Of a stretch of 64,000 bases of DNA, positions 38,923-47,732 are shown in pieces. Made by a program: the position numbers and the translations under genes. The first letter of the stretch is position 1. Every line of letters starts with the position of its first letter. The notes below the pieces were generated by a model. That model did not search any database. It was not told the DNA's origin and worked only from the letters and a program-made list of their open reading frames with translations. The stretch comes from Pleodorina starrii (taxonomy: Eukaryota > Chlorophyta > Chlorophyceae > Chlamydomonadales > Volvocaceae). The DNA lies in assembly GCA_030267565.1 (NCBI GenBank), contig BRXU01000084.1, forward strand, positions 1 to 64,000, written 5' to 3'.

Positions 38923-41900
38923 TTAGGGCGGGTCGGCGCTGGTTGTGCTCTGTTGGCGGGGGTCCCGCTCCAGTTGCCTCCTGGCAGCGACAATTGCGTT
39001 CAACGCTCGGACAGCGTGGTCGTGGAGGTCGTTGCAACATTTTTTGGCCGCTTCGTTGCTCGTTCCCAGTGAGGTCAGCAGTTGTCGCAGGTCTTTGCGG
39101 ATGGTGCCGGCGAAGCCCAGGCTAATTGCTTCCTGTTTCGTGTAACATACTTTCCATCCGTGCGCCGTCAGCATCTGAGCTAGTTCCACGTGTTGATGGG
39201 CCTTGTCGTTTTGTTTCTGTGTGTGATTTGTGTCGGCTGTGTAGCCTACTTCGATTATGTGTACAGTGTGCTCGCTGGGGTCATCTGGTCCCATGTATTT
39301 CGGTGAGCATGTGTCGCTGAGGGGTATGCTGGGGATAAGCAGCAGGTCAGGGTGCTTTTTGGACCGATCGTCGTCGGGGATGTTGGGAAGCAGCCACTTG
39401 GGCAGGCGTGTGCCGGCCACGTAGTCCGGCTTGTCCTCCATGCTGCATGCGTCCATGACGATAAAGCAGCCTCCATGGGCCCCTCTGGACAGTGTTCTAG
39501 TGATGGTTTGTACCGCTTGGTTGTGTCGCAGGGTATAGAGAGCGTGCATTCGCGCGTGTTGGCAGCCTCCCAGGATGTGTGCTCCTGAGTCAGGGATGCG
39601 TGTCTTTGTTTGGGGGTCTTTGCACACAGGGCAGTAGCCTGTGGACTTTGGGCCGCCCGGTACAAGGGGCATGCGAAAGAGCTTTGCGAGTTTGGCATTC
39701 CAGAGCTGTCTGTACAGGTAGTCGAGGCACCATTTGTAATGCCGGTGCCGGCCCGTGCCCCTCTGCAGGGTTCTTGTGCTGGCATTGATCTCTAGGTCCG
39801 GTAAGGCATCCTCTACGTATTTGACGTATGCGGTCTCGTTGGTGTACCCATTGTGTGTCGTCTGGCTGACCAGAGTGTCGATGCCGCGGTTAAGGTCATT
39901 GGCGTAGCGACCGGCGTTTACGTCGGTCCCCTCGGACTTCCGTAGCCACCAGTGTTTACTTCTTGGATTATTGTCTGCTTTCTCTATTACGGCTTCTGCC
40001 GGCAGCATTCCCTGCGCCGCAAGGGTAGCAGCCTGTACGGCGGCTTTGTCCACTTCTTCATTATATCGAACACCTGTATGTGCTTTGACTTTCAATAGCG
40101 ACGTTTTAAGCTTGGCGACGGCCCGGGCTTTAAGTGCGGCAACGATGTCCTCGAGCAGTGCTCTATGCTTACTCAGCCGCAATTTTTGCGGGTTGTTTAT
40201 CATCTTCTGGATCAAATGGAGCGATGCTTTTGAGTCCGTCCAAATGCTGAGATGGGCTTGGTTGTGAGGTAGGCCGCATCGCATGGTGAGTGCCTGATGT
40301 ATCGCGCTTAGTTCACAGCGCGTAATTGTTTGACATCCGTAGGCTCCTGGGTTGACATCTATGAGGAGCGTATGTCCAGTCAGTGCGTCGACTGCTGCGG
40401 TGCCGAGTCCCAACATCTTGGTGTTCCCGACCTCGACTTCCCTAACCGACCCATCAGTGTAGATGGATGCGTGGGCGTTGTACCGAAGCGGGTTTGCTGC
40501 ATGGAACGCCAGGTGCGCGGAGCGTCGTTCAGCGGGTGTGGGGTTACTGCACTTACGAGAGGGCACCGCCTGGTCAGGTGCTCCGGCAGTCATTTTGCGG
40601 ATGCGTTTCCGTACCCACTGGGGGGCTATCCACGGCTGGGATTCACCTGTAGGTGCTGGCAGGGTGGTGTGCATACCTAGCGCCTGTCGGAGGCTGCTCA
40701 CGTGTGATTTGCCCGCGTCGTTACTGACCAGTAGCAGGGTCAGGCCAGCCGGGTAAGGCTTGGTGTCCACGTTGAGCGTGGCGCTTTGCAGTATCCCCTT
40801 GGCGGCGAGCGAGTCGATGCTGCCCACTTGCGTGACCAGGGGGTGCGATAGGTACCGGGTATACGGTGCTGTACGGGACGTGGGGACTACGATAAGGGTG
40901 GCGGTCTGCATAGCCTCGGTCTTTTTGGCTTCCGCCCAGCCCAACGCCCACCGCAAGGCATGGTGGCCCTCCTCGGGTGTGGGTTCCGGGTGTGCGATGG
41001 ACAAGCCGGTAAACGGTTGGGAGTATGCGTCATGGTTGGCCCCAAAGAGCATGTCTTCTGGGAAGCGTGAGAAGTACGTTTCAGTGCAGTTAGCCACATT
41101 TAAAGGGGACGCAAAGTGTTCTGTGCTTGAACCCATGGCATTCATGAGACGCGTTGTAAACTGTTCTCCGAGTCCTTGCTCGTGTGCCGCCTTAACGGGG
41201 TGTGTTTTGGTGCCCCCTCCATCACGGTAGCGCAGGAGGAGGCGTGCCACGTCTTCCTCGAAGCCACCCGCCGCTGCAAGCTTGGCGTGCGCCTCCGGCC
41301 TCTTACATTTGGCGTCGGAGTGCCTTAGCCACAGGCTGCACAGCAAGCTGTCCAGGAGCGTGCTGATGCATCGTCCCTGGGGGTCGTAAACCAGCACGAC
41401 TCCCTGTTCTAGGAGGCCTGCAGGAGTATCTCTGCTGCCGTCCCAAGGTGCGCGGTTAGAGGGGTCGGGGTCGCTGTGTTTGCCAATCTGGATGGTGTAC
41501 CGCCCTGTCGGGCGGATGTCCCTGTCCGGGTTGCCGGGATGGACATCGATTTCTACGTGTTGGCGTAGGAGCCGTTGTCCTCTGGCCTGGTTGAGGCATT
41601 CAGAGGCCCATTGGCCTTGCTGCTGCCTCGGATTAAGGTGCTGGTCTCGGGCTGGCGCAGTGCGCCCGGGGGCCGTCTCGGCTGCCGCCTCTAGGCGGTG
41701 CCGGAATGCATTGAGCAGCTCGTTCCAGTTGTCTTGGGTGGCCAGGCGCGTGCCTTCGTCCTCGGTTCGCTCCCAGTCTACTTCGATCCTTCCGGTGGGG
41801 GTTGCCGTATCTGCTGCAGCCTCGTACGGACGTGTTGCCGTGGGTAGGTATCCGTGTGCTGCGTACAGCTCGAGCGCCCCTTTGGTGATAACTGTGCTTT

Positions 41901-44900
41901 CCCACTCAACTTGGTAGAAGGTGCTGTGTGTGGGGTGCCGGGGTGTATCTCTGCGTTGCCGCTTTGCGGCTCGGGGGCCTGCTTCCATCCACTTGCGGAT
42001 CTGTGCGTGTATATGGGCTACCCTCTCTTGCTCGCCGAATAGATATTGGTTGATGTTGTGGCCGTATTTAAGGGCAACCCCTGTGGGCCATTCTCGCTCT
42101 TTCCGCAGCATTTCTTCAAGCTGCGATGCGGTCCCCACTTCGGCTGCTAGTCCTGGGAGGTCGTGGTGACGCAGCAGGGCTTCACAGTGTGTGACGGTGA
42201 GTGGGCTTTCTCTGGGGTCCCATCCGGAGGCAGTTGTGTCCGTGATGTTGCGGGTGGGTTTTGGGTGCTGCCTCCTGATGTATGCCGTCATGGTTTCTTC
42301 GGTAGTGTTGCGTCGGGGCATGTGGCGTCGAGCTTCCCGCTGCTGCGCTGGGCGCCTCACCTGGCCCTCCTGGGATCCGACTTCCCGTCTCGGGGCCACC
42401 GGATCTGGGCTGAGGTTGTGCGCGGCGGGCGAAGGGTCTGGCGGTGGGGCCCCGGTCGTGTCCCGGGGGCGGGACACCACATATCGCATGATATTTCCAT
42501 AAGGCAGCGGCGTGGGTCCGTGTGTGTCGTTCATGAGGTCCGTCATAATGGGCCCACTGGGGATGGCCCGCAGCTCCGGGGGCAGCGCAGTCACCCCTTG
42601 GTGCCTCGCCGCACGGGCGCATACACTGGGAGCGGGGTTCAGTGCTAGGCTGAGTTGGTTCAGGGCGATGAGGTGTCGGGGCCCGACACTCCGTCCACCG
42701 ATGCGTCGGAGCTGGTCCGTGGTAATGAAGTGTGCTCCTGTGTTCTTATCTTTCAGGACTCGGAGATCCAGGCCCAGCTCAAGCAGAGGCTGTACGCATC
42801 TGGAGAGGAGCGCGAGGGTTTTGGGCTCCGTCCCCAAGTTGCACGCCGCAAGAAGGTGAATGAGAGTGCTTGCTTTCCGTTCGTACCCTTTGCCACATTC
42901 CGTGAGCTCAATGCCCGCCTCCTGCGTGATGGTCAGCTGCTTTAGCGTCGTGTAGAAGCGGCTTTCCTTCTTGAGGGCGTGCACCGGCATGTCGCCCATG
43001 TATCGGCTTTGCAGGCTAAGGAGAGCCCTAGTGACTACCCCAAGCCGGCCTTCGTCATTCAGGGAGAGGACGAGAGCTTTGGCTGCCTTGGCGACATAGA
43101 GGCTGCGTATGGTGCCGACCCCCAGGCCGAGTTGCTTTACTGGACCGAGGATTGCGCGGGTGGGAAACCCCATTTTAAGGCCATAGCTGCGCTTAGCTAT
43201 GCCAGCAATTTGGGAGTCGAAGCTGGCGATGTCTTGGGGGGTGTACGCCATAGTGGCCAGGCTGTACGCGACGAATGGGTGGATCAGGGTTTTGATCATG
43301 TTGATGCGCTGGTCGGGAGACGCCATGGACTCCTGGATGCCCTGTCCTCGCCGCGTGATCTCAGCGCGGACATAGGCTACTTGAGGTGCCCAGTCGAGGG
43401 TAGGGGTTACATGGACTCCCAGGTATTTGTACGAGGCGGTCGGGGGCGCGTAGGGTATCGGTGATCCGTCTATACGGATTTGGTCTTTTAGCAGTCGCTC
43501 AAGGGCAGTCTGATATTTGCAGGTGCCGGGTCCCCGGCTCAGGTCCTGGTCCGACCATGCGCGGCCGTGCAGGATGCCTTGCAGCTGACATTTGCCAACG
43601 TTGACCTTCAGGGCTCCCCATTGCGCGTACTGCTCGATTTTCGCACATTGGAGACGCATGTCTGAAACGCTGTTTGTGAGTGTAACCAAGTCGTCTGCGA
43701 ACACTCCCGAGCTGAAATGGTGCCGCTCATTTTCCTCGGCCTTGAGGCATCCGTACTGGTATCCCCGTCCTCCGCTGTGCAGCCACCTGAGTAGGGGTTC
43801 CATATAGATGATGAACAGCACCCGGGACAGCGTGTCACCCTGAATTGTACCGCGTTCGATGGCTATGTCTGCTGTGCAGCCGTGCTCTGTCCGGATGCGC
43901 GTGGTGGCCCGTGAGTATAGGTTAGCTACCACTTCGATCAGGTCGTCCGGGTAGCCCAGGTCGTACATGATCATGAGCAGCTTGTCGTGATCGATCGTGT
44001 TGAACGCAGACGTGAAGTCGATGTACAGAAGGAAGAGGTCACGGCTGGTGAGGCCCATGTCCTCGATTGCGTGTAGCACGTTTTGGAGTTGGCGCTCGGT
44101 GTTGCGTTGCCTCAGGTAGCCCTCCTGAGCTTCCGTAAAGATGTGCGCTTGCTCACTGTAGAGTACGATGTTCAGCGTAATGTGGCTGGTGTACAGCTTG
44201 TAAATTGTGTTCGCCAGGGCGATGGGCCTTTTGTTCTTAATGAGGAGCGGGTCGCCCTTCTTGGGGATAAGGACCGTGTCGGATTTCGTCCAGTGTGTGG
44301 GGATTTCGGCCTTCACCCACATGATCGTAATGAGCTGGTGGATGGCGGTCTGGAGGTCGGCGGGTAGTGTTTGTAGAAGTTCGTTGGGTATCCCGTCGGG
44401 GCCTGGGGCCTTGTTTCTCACGAGGTGGTCGATAGACGTGCGGAAGTTGTGTGGATCTAGTACACCCGGGAGGAGCGATGGGGGGGCGTCTCCCCACTTG
44501 GCCAGCCCTTTGCTAAGCGGGTCTTGCGCGCCCGGTCTGGTCCAGGGATAGTTCCGGGGGGCTTCGTTTGGGAGGTACTTTCCCGTTCGTGGGCCAGAGA
44601 CGGGTCTCGCAAGAAGGGTGAAGTGCGTGTGAAGCGCATCGAGTATGTTTTTGGAATCAGTACACAGTCGTCCATCGGTTGGGTGTCGGATGGCCGCGAT
44701 TCCGCGGGGCTGGTCATCGGGTTCAAGGACCTGTCTGTGCGCGTGCCGGGGCTTTTTGGTTAGTAGCCGCTGGAAGCTTTTCTTTGCCTTGCGTGCGTTA
44801 GTTGCGCGAATCTCTCGAGCAAGCTTGGCGATTTCCCCTCCGGTCGCTTTAATGGCCGCACGCAGGGTGCGGGCTGCGTCTGGTTCTTCGCGCTCAGTGG

Positions 44901-45078
44901 CGGCATGCTGAGTGGCAGTGCTGCGCTCGGGTGTTGCCCGTTCCGTTGTGCCGCTGGTGTCTGGGGGCGCCGTGGCCGGATGGGGGGGCGTCGTGCCATT
45001 GGCTTGACCCTCCGTTAGTGTAGGTGCCCCTTGCTCCTGGGGGTCCGTGTGCAGGGCTTTTGCGAGATTGTCTTTCAT
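38923..45078 (-). CDS. ORF3: RT / PCIF1-like / RNase H / CCHC / restriction-like endonuclease polyprotein
   Basis: A 2051-residue replicase. Residues 110-220 form the usual N-terminal extension of a LINE RT. RT spans about 218-560: NKAPGPDG at 222-229, the motif A aspartate D354 in YIDFTSAF, QGD at 413-415, and FADD at 460-463. Residues 640-1200 are not recognised; they are mainly helical, with a proline-rich stretch near 870-900 and a basic, NLS-like AKRQRR near 1038. Residues 1225-1460 resemble the PCIF1 family. RNase H covers 1535-1685 with D1542, E1589, D1615 and D1677 plus H1667. A C-x2-C-x14-H-x4-C finger (C1816, C1819, H1834, C1839) precedes a PD-(D/E)xK-like nuclease (P1910-D1911, E1943, lysines at 1955/1959). 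The frame is open without a stop or Met for 114 more codons upstream, to 45420, overlapping ORF2 in the -1 frame. The ATG at 45078 is therefore only the first Met and may not be the real start. Confidence 0.9.
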   Translation of the reverse strand: MKDNLAKALHTDPQEQGAPTLTEGQANGTTPPHPATAPPDTSGTTERATPERSTATQHAATEREEPDAARTLRAAIKATGGEIAKLAREIRATNARKAKKSFQRLLTKKPRHAHRQVLEPDDQPRGIAAIRHPTDGRLCTDSKNILDALHTHFTLLARPVSGPRTGKYLPNEAPRNYPWTRPGAQDPLSKGLAKWGDAPPSLLPGVLDPHNFRTSIDHLVRNKAPGPDGIPNELLQTLPADLQTAIHQLITIMWVKAEIPTHWTKSDTVLIPKKGDPLLIKNKRPIALANTIYKLYTSHITLNIVLYSEQAHIFTEAQEGYLRQRNTERQLQNVLHAIEDMGLTSRDLFLLYIDFTSAFNTIDHDKLLMIMYDLGYPDDLIEVVANLYSRATTRIRTEHGCTADIAIERGTIQGDTLSRVLFIIYMEPLLRWLHSGGRGYQYGCLKAEENERHHFSSGVFADDLVTLTNSVSDMRLQCAKIEQYAQWGALKVNVGKCQLQGILHGRAWSDQDLSRGPGTCKYQTALERLLKDQIRIDGSPIPYAPPTASYKYLGVHVTPTLDWAPQVAYVRAEITRRGQGIQESMASPDQRINMIKTLIHPFVAYSLATMAYTPQDIASFDSQIAGIAKRSYGLKMGFPTRAILGPVKQLGLGVGTIRSLYVAKAAKALVLSLNDEGRLGVVTRALLSLQSRYMGDMPVHALKKESRFYTTLKQLTITQEAGIELTECGKGYERKASTLIHLLAACNLGTEPKTLALLSRCVQPLLELGLDLRVLKDKNTGAHFITTDQLRRIGGRSVGPRHLIALNQLSLALNPAPSVCARAARHQGVTALPPELRAIPSGPIMTDLMNDTHGPTPLPYGNIMRYVVSRPRDTTGAPPPDPSPAAHNLSPDPVAPRREVGSQEGQVRRPAQQREARRHMPRRNTTEETMTAYIRRQHPKPTRNITDTTASGWDPRESPLTVTHCEALLRHHDLPGLAAEVGTASQLEEMLRKEREWPTGVALKYGHNINQYLFGEQERVAHIHAQIRKWMEAGPRAAKRQRRDTPRHPTHSTFYQVEWESTVITKGALELYAAHGYLPTATRPYEAAADTATPTGRIEVDWERTEDEGTRLATQDNWNELLNAFRHRLEAAAETAPGRTAPARDQHLNPRQQQGQWASECLNQARGQRLLRQHVEIDVHPGNPDRDIRPTGRYTIQIGKHSDPDPSNRAPWDGSRDTPAGLLEQGVVLVYDPQGRCISTLLDSLLCSLWLRHSDAKCKRPEAHAKLAAAGGFEEDVARLLLRYRDGGGTKTHPVKAAHEQGLGEQFTTRLMNAMGSSTEHFASPLNVANCTETYFSRFPEDMLFGANHDAYSQPFTGLSIAHPEPTPEEGHHALRWALGWAEAKKTEAMQTATLIVVPTSRTAPYTRYLSHPLVTQVGSIDSLAAKGILQSATLNVDTKPYPAGLTLLLVSNDAGKSHVSSLRQALGMHTTLPAPTGESQPWIAPQWVRKRIRKMTAGAPDQAVPSRKCSNPTPAERRSAHLAFHAANPLRYNAHASIYTDGSVREVEVGNTKMLGLGTAAVDALTGHTLLIDVNPGAYGCQTITRCELSAIHQALTMRCGLPHNQAHLSIWTDSKASLHLIQKMINNPQKLRLSKHRALLEDIVAALKARAVAKLKTSLLKVKAHTGVRYNEEVDKAAVQAATLAAQGMLPAEAVIEKADNNPRSKHWWLRKSEGTDVNAGRYANDLNRGIDTLVSQTTHNGYTNETAYVKYVEDALPDLEINASTRTLQRGTGRHRHYKWCLDYLYRQLWNAKLAKLFRMPLVPGGPKSTGYCPVCKDPQTKTRIPDSGAHILGGCQHARMHALYTLRHNQAVQTITRTLSRGAHGGCFIVMDACSMEDKPDYVAGTRLPKWLLPNIPDDDRSKKHPDLLLIPSIPLSDTCSPKYMGPDDPSEHTVHIIEVGYTADTNHTQKQNDKAHQHVELAQMLTAHGWKVCYTKQEAISLGFAGTIRKDLRQLLTSLGTSNEAAKKCCNDLHDHAVRALNAIVAARRQLERDPRQQSTTSADPP
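39124..39651 (-). other. ORF3 domain: CCHC finger and restriction-like endonuclease
   Basis: Residues about 1810-1985. The finger pattern C-x2-C-x14-H-x4-C is followed by HPDLLLI and then HIIEVGYTAD and a lysine-containing helix. This order (CCHC, PD, E-x-G/T, K) is that of the C-terminal endonuclease of R2-type and Dualen elements, which nicks target DNA. The spacing inside the finger is longer than in R2. Exact catalytic assignment is an inference from the motif order. Confidence 0.75.
40024..40476 (-). other. ORF3 domain: RNase H
   Basis: Residues about 1535-1685. The four acidic positions of type I RNase H are all visible: D1542 in YTDGS, E1589 in CELSA, D1615 in WTDSK, and D1677 after the KVKAHTG loop with H1667. 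It is probably active in removing RNA from the cDNA hybrid. RNase H downstream of RT is typical for the I and Dualen groups. Confidence 0.9.
40699..41406 (-). other. ORF3 domain: PCIF1-like (cap m6Am methyltransferase fold), catalytic motif altered
   Basis: Residues about 1225-1460. Several blocks follow the order seen in PCIF1 (CAPAM) proteins. A helix ends in LLLRYR (1280-1285). HFASPLN (1321-1327) corresponds to the family's FASPLN block. An aromatic stretch with FPED and FG follows, then PFTGLSIAHPEP (1355-1366), which aligns without gaps to the segment carrying the family's catalytic NPPF. Next come a strand LIVVP and a late TLLLVSNDAGKSHV, matching the family's terminal strand with ND. 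Here NPPF is replaced by HPEP (1363-1366), so methyltransferase activity is unlikely by the known mechanism. The domain may instead bind RNA or caps. This assignment is by eye. Confidence 0.65.
43399..44427 (-). other. ORF3 domain: reverse transcriptase
   Basis: Residues about 218-560. All main LINE RT motifs are present: NKAPGPDG, the IPKKGDP and RPIAL block, YIDFTSAFNTID with D354, GTIQGDTLS, and FADD with both aspartates (462, 463). The KVNVGKCQ and YLGV segments follow. It is expected to prime cDNA synthesis from a nicked target. Confidence 0.97.
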
Positions 45079-45362
45079 GGTTTTGTGGTCGTTGTGCAGC
45101 CTGGCGAGGCGCCTGCCGATGCCACGTCGTGCATGCAGCTTCCCCGTGCAGGGGGGTTTCTGTTGACAGTGAGATTCCAGTATCCCAAGGCAGCGGTCGA
45201 GCAGGTCGCCTAGTTCATGGCTGAGAGTAGTGACGTCCGTCGCCCGGACGGTATCGTGGTTGCGCAGGTTGGCCAGGAGTGTTCGTGCCTCTTCCTTACC
45301 GGCGGCACGTTCCAGCTGTTCGGCGACGTGTCCGATGGCTTCATGCGCCGGGTTTAAAGTGC

Positions 45363-45420
45363 TTAGCAGGTGGGCGATTTCAGAAGTGAGCGTCGCTTCA
45401 TCTCCATGTGCACCCGGGTT
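45363..45420 (-). other. ORF2/ORF3 overlap, ORF3 in -1 frame
   Basis: The ORF3 frame opens after a TAA at 45423-45421 and ORF2 ends with a TAA at 45365-45363. A 58-nt window is therefore open in both frames. No canonical X-XXY-YYZ slippery heptamer is visible. The only run is AAAA at 45422-45419, exactly where the ORF3 frame opens. The ORF2 tail after that point looks unlike a structured domain, while the ORF3-frame peptide reads as helical. This could be programmed -1 frameshifting, or a one-base loss in the A run of this copy or assembly. Confidence 0.7.
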
Positions 45421-47732
45421 TTACTCTCTTTAAGTATTGGGAGTTGTATGCGGCTCCACGAGCTGGCTGCATGGTCAGCCGCGGCCTGAGCCGCGGGCGC
45501 TGGAGGGAGACGAATACCCGCCAGCGGGATGAACGTGCAGAGGGGTTTATGGTCGAAGTTTCCTCCGCATTCGTACACTTGTTCGTACACTGTGCCCTCC
45601 TTGTCTGCTGCCGCTCCGGTGTGGGCGGCTAGCAGGACGTCGTCTATCCGGCTGTGGTGAGTGTCGTGGTCAAGCTGTGTCTGCGTGTAGGTGTAGGCAC
45701 GCTGCGGAGTAACGACGGGGTTTAGGTTCGCACTGCTCGAGAAGCTACGATGCGCCCTGTCAGCCGGGTAGCATGTGCCCGTGGACCGGTCGCTAGGATG
45801 GAGCGTGGCGTTCCAGTCACCCGCCATGATGAGGTGCTCCCCCTTGGCGCTGGCCTGTGTGGCGGCGGTTTGTCCGTACTCGTATATCGCTTGCCGGATC
45901 AAGGGATCCGCCGGGCAGTAGACCCCCAGCACGTGTAGGGGGATGCTGCCTGGGGTTTTGATGCGAACGTGTCCGATGTAGCCCTCAAGGCCCGGAGAGA
46001 CGGGCTCGGCACTCGTGCTGCCTTGGCCGCTAAAGCGTTCCGCTACCCCAACAATGACACCCGCTTCACGCGTCTTGTTGTGCTCCGGGTGGGGACGGTT
46101 GCTCATGTATGTCTGGTATGGCCGGAGGGCCTGTTTGACGCTGACAATGCCTCGTCGGTTGTGCGCACTAAGTTTGGTCTCGGTCAGGACTATGACGTCT
46201 GGCTTATGTTCGTCTAGCATGTGTGCGATTCCCTCGCGGTGACCCTGGAGGCCCCGTGTGTTCATCGTGAGGACTTTGAGGTGCCCGGACTGCGGGGCGC
46301 CCGGTGTCGGGGGGCTTGGGTCTGCTGCGGCCGGCGGCGGCTGCTTATCGGGTGAAGTGTGCGCTATTGCCCTCGGTGTCTTGGGCTGCATGTATCGCGC
46401 GATGCCTTGTTGCCGCTTTTTGGGCTGATGGGCGGGTTGGGGCCTGCCGGCGGGGGGTGATTCTGCGGCGCGTTCGCGGGCTGACTGGTCCCTGGCGGGT
46501 TGTGTTTGGGGCGCGCTGGGCGTGGCGTCCCGGCAAGCCGGGTCCAGGGGCTGGGCCCCTGCACTTTGGTTAACGTCTGTGGCTTCCCTGCCGGTTTCCC
46601 TTTGCCGTATGGGTAGGCCTTGGTTGCGTAGCAGGTGGTATAGGATAGTGTGCGTATGAGGTGCTGGTCCGATCTTCCTACGTTTCCTCGCAGCTGTCAC
46701 CGTGCGGGGAGCTGCGTCATGCTGTATCACCGTTGTGGCGCGCTCCACCGCATGGTTGAGTCGGCGTGCCGTCGGGCCGTGGTGAGCACGCGGAGCGGCA
46801 TGTCGCACTTGGGGGTGCGCGCCGGTCTCGCGTCGTGCCGCTTCTGCGTTGGTGGCGCGGTGCTCTGGTGCGCCTTCTGCTGCCTCGGCGGGGATCTGGA
46901 TTTCCAGTGGCTGGGTTGGCCAGATGGGGTTCGGTGCTGGAGGCCCGTCTGGGTCGCGCCCGTCGGGGTCCGGACCCATGCGCATGGGTTCAGTCGCTGG
47001 GTGCTCCGTCACTCGCCCTTCACGGTCATCAGTGTCCATGGGCTCCTGGTTCGGCGGTGACTGGTCAGTGGGTGCATCTTGCTGGGTGCCGTCCACTGGG
47101 GGGGTTCCGGTGTGTGTTTCCGGGGGCGGCTGTGTCGGTTGCTGGGTCCCGCCTGGGGGCAGGGCCCAGTCCTCCGGGAGTTTGACCTCCTTCAGGTCTG
47201 TATGAGTAGCGATCCCTTCGCGTTTCGGGCGGAGGTGGAGGCAGTAGACCGCCCCCTCCCCCCGAGGCCAGAGCGGCTCTTCGGGGCTGATCAGTTGTGT
47301 GCTGTCGTACAGGGAGTCGATAATGTACCAGCACTCGCCTTGCTTCTTGACTGCTACGGCGTGTCCGTTGAGGTGGACAATAAAGCCCCAGTTTCGGGCG
47401 TGTGCCGGCAAGAGTGACACAACCGTGTTTATGTTCATGTTTCGTGTCAGGGTAACGGTTTGCCCCGCGTGTTGGCAGCTCGCACTGGCGATGTGGGCGT
47501 CTCCGATGGGTATGCCACCGGGGTCTTGCAGCCGTACGCTGTGGCGGAGGTAGTGATTCACCACTATTGTGGAAAACAGACCTTCGTCGGGGAGGTGTGC
47601 CGCATTCCAGATGGCAAGCGCCCCGGTGAGCCTCCAAGCCGCCATGTGTGCTTGCATTGCTCGGCAGTAGCTGAGAATGTGCTCGGGGTCGATGTACGGC
47701 CCCCCAAGCAGGTTGTTTATGGAGTGTATCAT
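45363..47732 (-). CDS. ORF2: Josephin-like cysteine protease + APE-like endonuclease
   Basis: 789 residues from the first ATG. The N-terminus is a Josephin-like peptidase: INNLLGG at 5-11, H124 in NGHAVAVKK, and D139 in WYIIDS match the His and the Asn/Asp of the Cys-His-Asn/Asp triad. The Cys codon (47735-47733) is immediately before this ATG, and the oxyanion Gln is five codons before the Cys. The frame is open to 47873 with no upstream ATG, so the true protein must begin earlier. Residues 180-480 are proline-rich and disordered, with a basic RKRRK near 349 and a PIP-box-like QQGIARYM at 441-448. Residues 485-740 are an APE-like endonuclease with N491, E518, D639/N641, D698 and D727-H728. 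The protease could process element or host ubiquitin-linked proteins; the nuclease nicks target DNA. ORF1 overlaps upstream and ORF3 downstream, both with -1 relations. Confidence 0.85.
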   Translation of the reverse strand: MIHSINNLLGGPYIDPEHILSYCRAMQAHMAAWRLTGALAIWNAAHLPDEGLFSTIVVNHYLRHSVRLQDPGGIPIGDAHIASASCQHAGQTVTLTRNMNINTVVSLLPAHARNWGFIVHLNGHAVAVKKQGECWYIIDSLYDSTQLISPEEPLWPRGEGAVYCLHLRPKREGIATHTDLKEVKLPEDWALPPGGTQQPTQPPPETHTGTPPVDGTQQDAPTDQSPPNQEPMDTDDREGRVTEHPATEPMRMGPDPDGRDPDGPPAPNPIWPTQPLEIQIPAEAAEGAPEHRATNAEAARRETGAHPQVRHAAPRAHHGPTARRLNHAVERATTVIQHDAAPRTVTAARKRRKIGPAPHTHTILYHLLRNQGLPIRQRETGREATDVNQSAGAQPLDPACRDATPSAPQTQPARDQSARERAAESPPAGRPQPAHQPKKRQQGIARYMQPKTPRAIAHTSPDKQPPPAAADPSPPTPGAPQSGHLKVLTMNTRGLQGHREGIAHMLDEHKPDVIVLTETKLSAHNRRGIVSVKQALRPYQTYMSNRPHPEHNKTREAGVIVGVAERFSGQGSTSAEPVSPGLEGYIGHVRIKTPGSIPLHVLGVYCPADPLIRQAIYEYGQTAATQASAKGEHLIMAGDWNATLHPSDRSTGTCYPADRAHRSFSSSANLNPVVTPQRAYTYTQTQLDHDTHHSRIDDVLLAAHTGAAADKEGTVYEQVYECGGNFDHKPLCTFIPLAGIRLPPAPAAQAAADHAASSWSRIQLPILKESKTRVHMEMKRRSLLKSPTC
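45513..46280 (-). other. ORF2 domain: APE-like endonuclease
   Basis: Residues about 485-740. The exonuclease-endonuclease-phosphatase motifs are in order: LTMNTRGL, VLTETKL, the GVYCP strand, MAGDWNATL, SRIDDVLL and NFDHKPL. All catalytic residues expected for an active LINE endonuclease are visible. The last motif is FDH rather than the usual SDH. Confidence 0.95.
46383..46421 (-). other. ORF2 motif: PIP-box-like peptide
   Basis: KKRQQGIARYMQP (438-450) has the spacing Q-x-x-I-x-x-Y-M with basic residues in front, close to the PCNA-binding consensus Q-x-x-h-x-x-a-a. The second aromatic is replaced by Met. It lies in the disordered linker before the nuclease. Confidence 0.4.
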
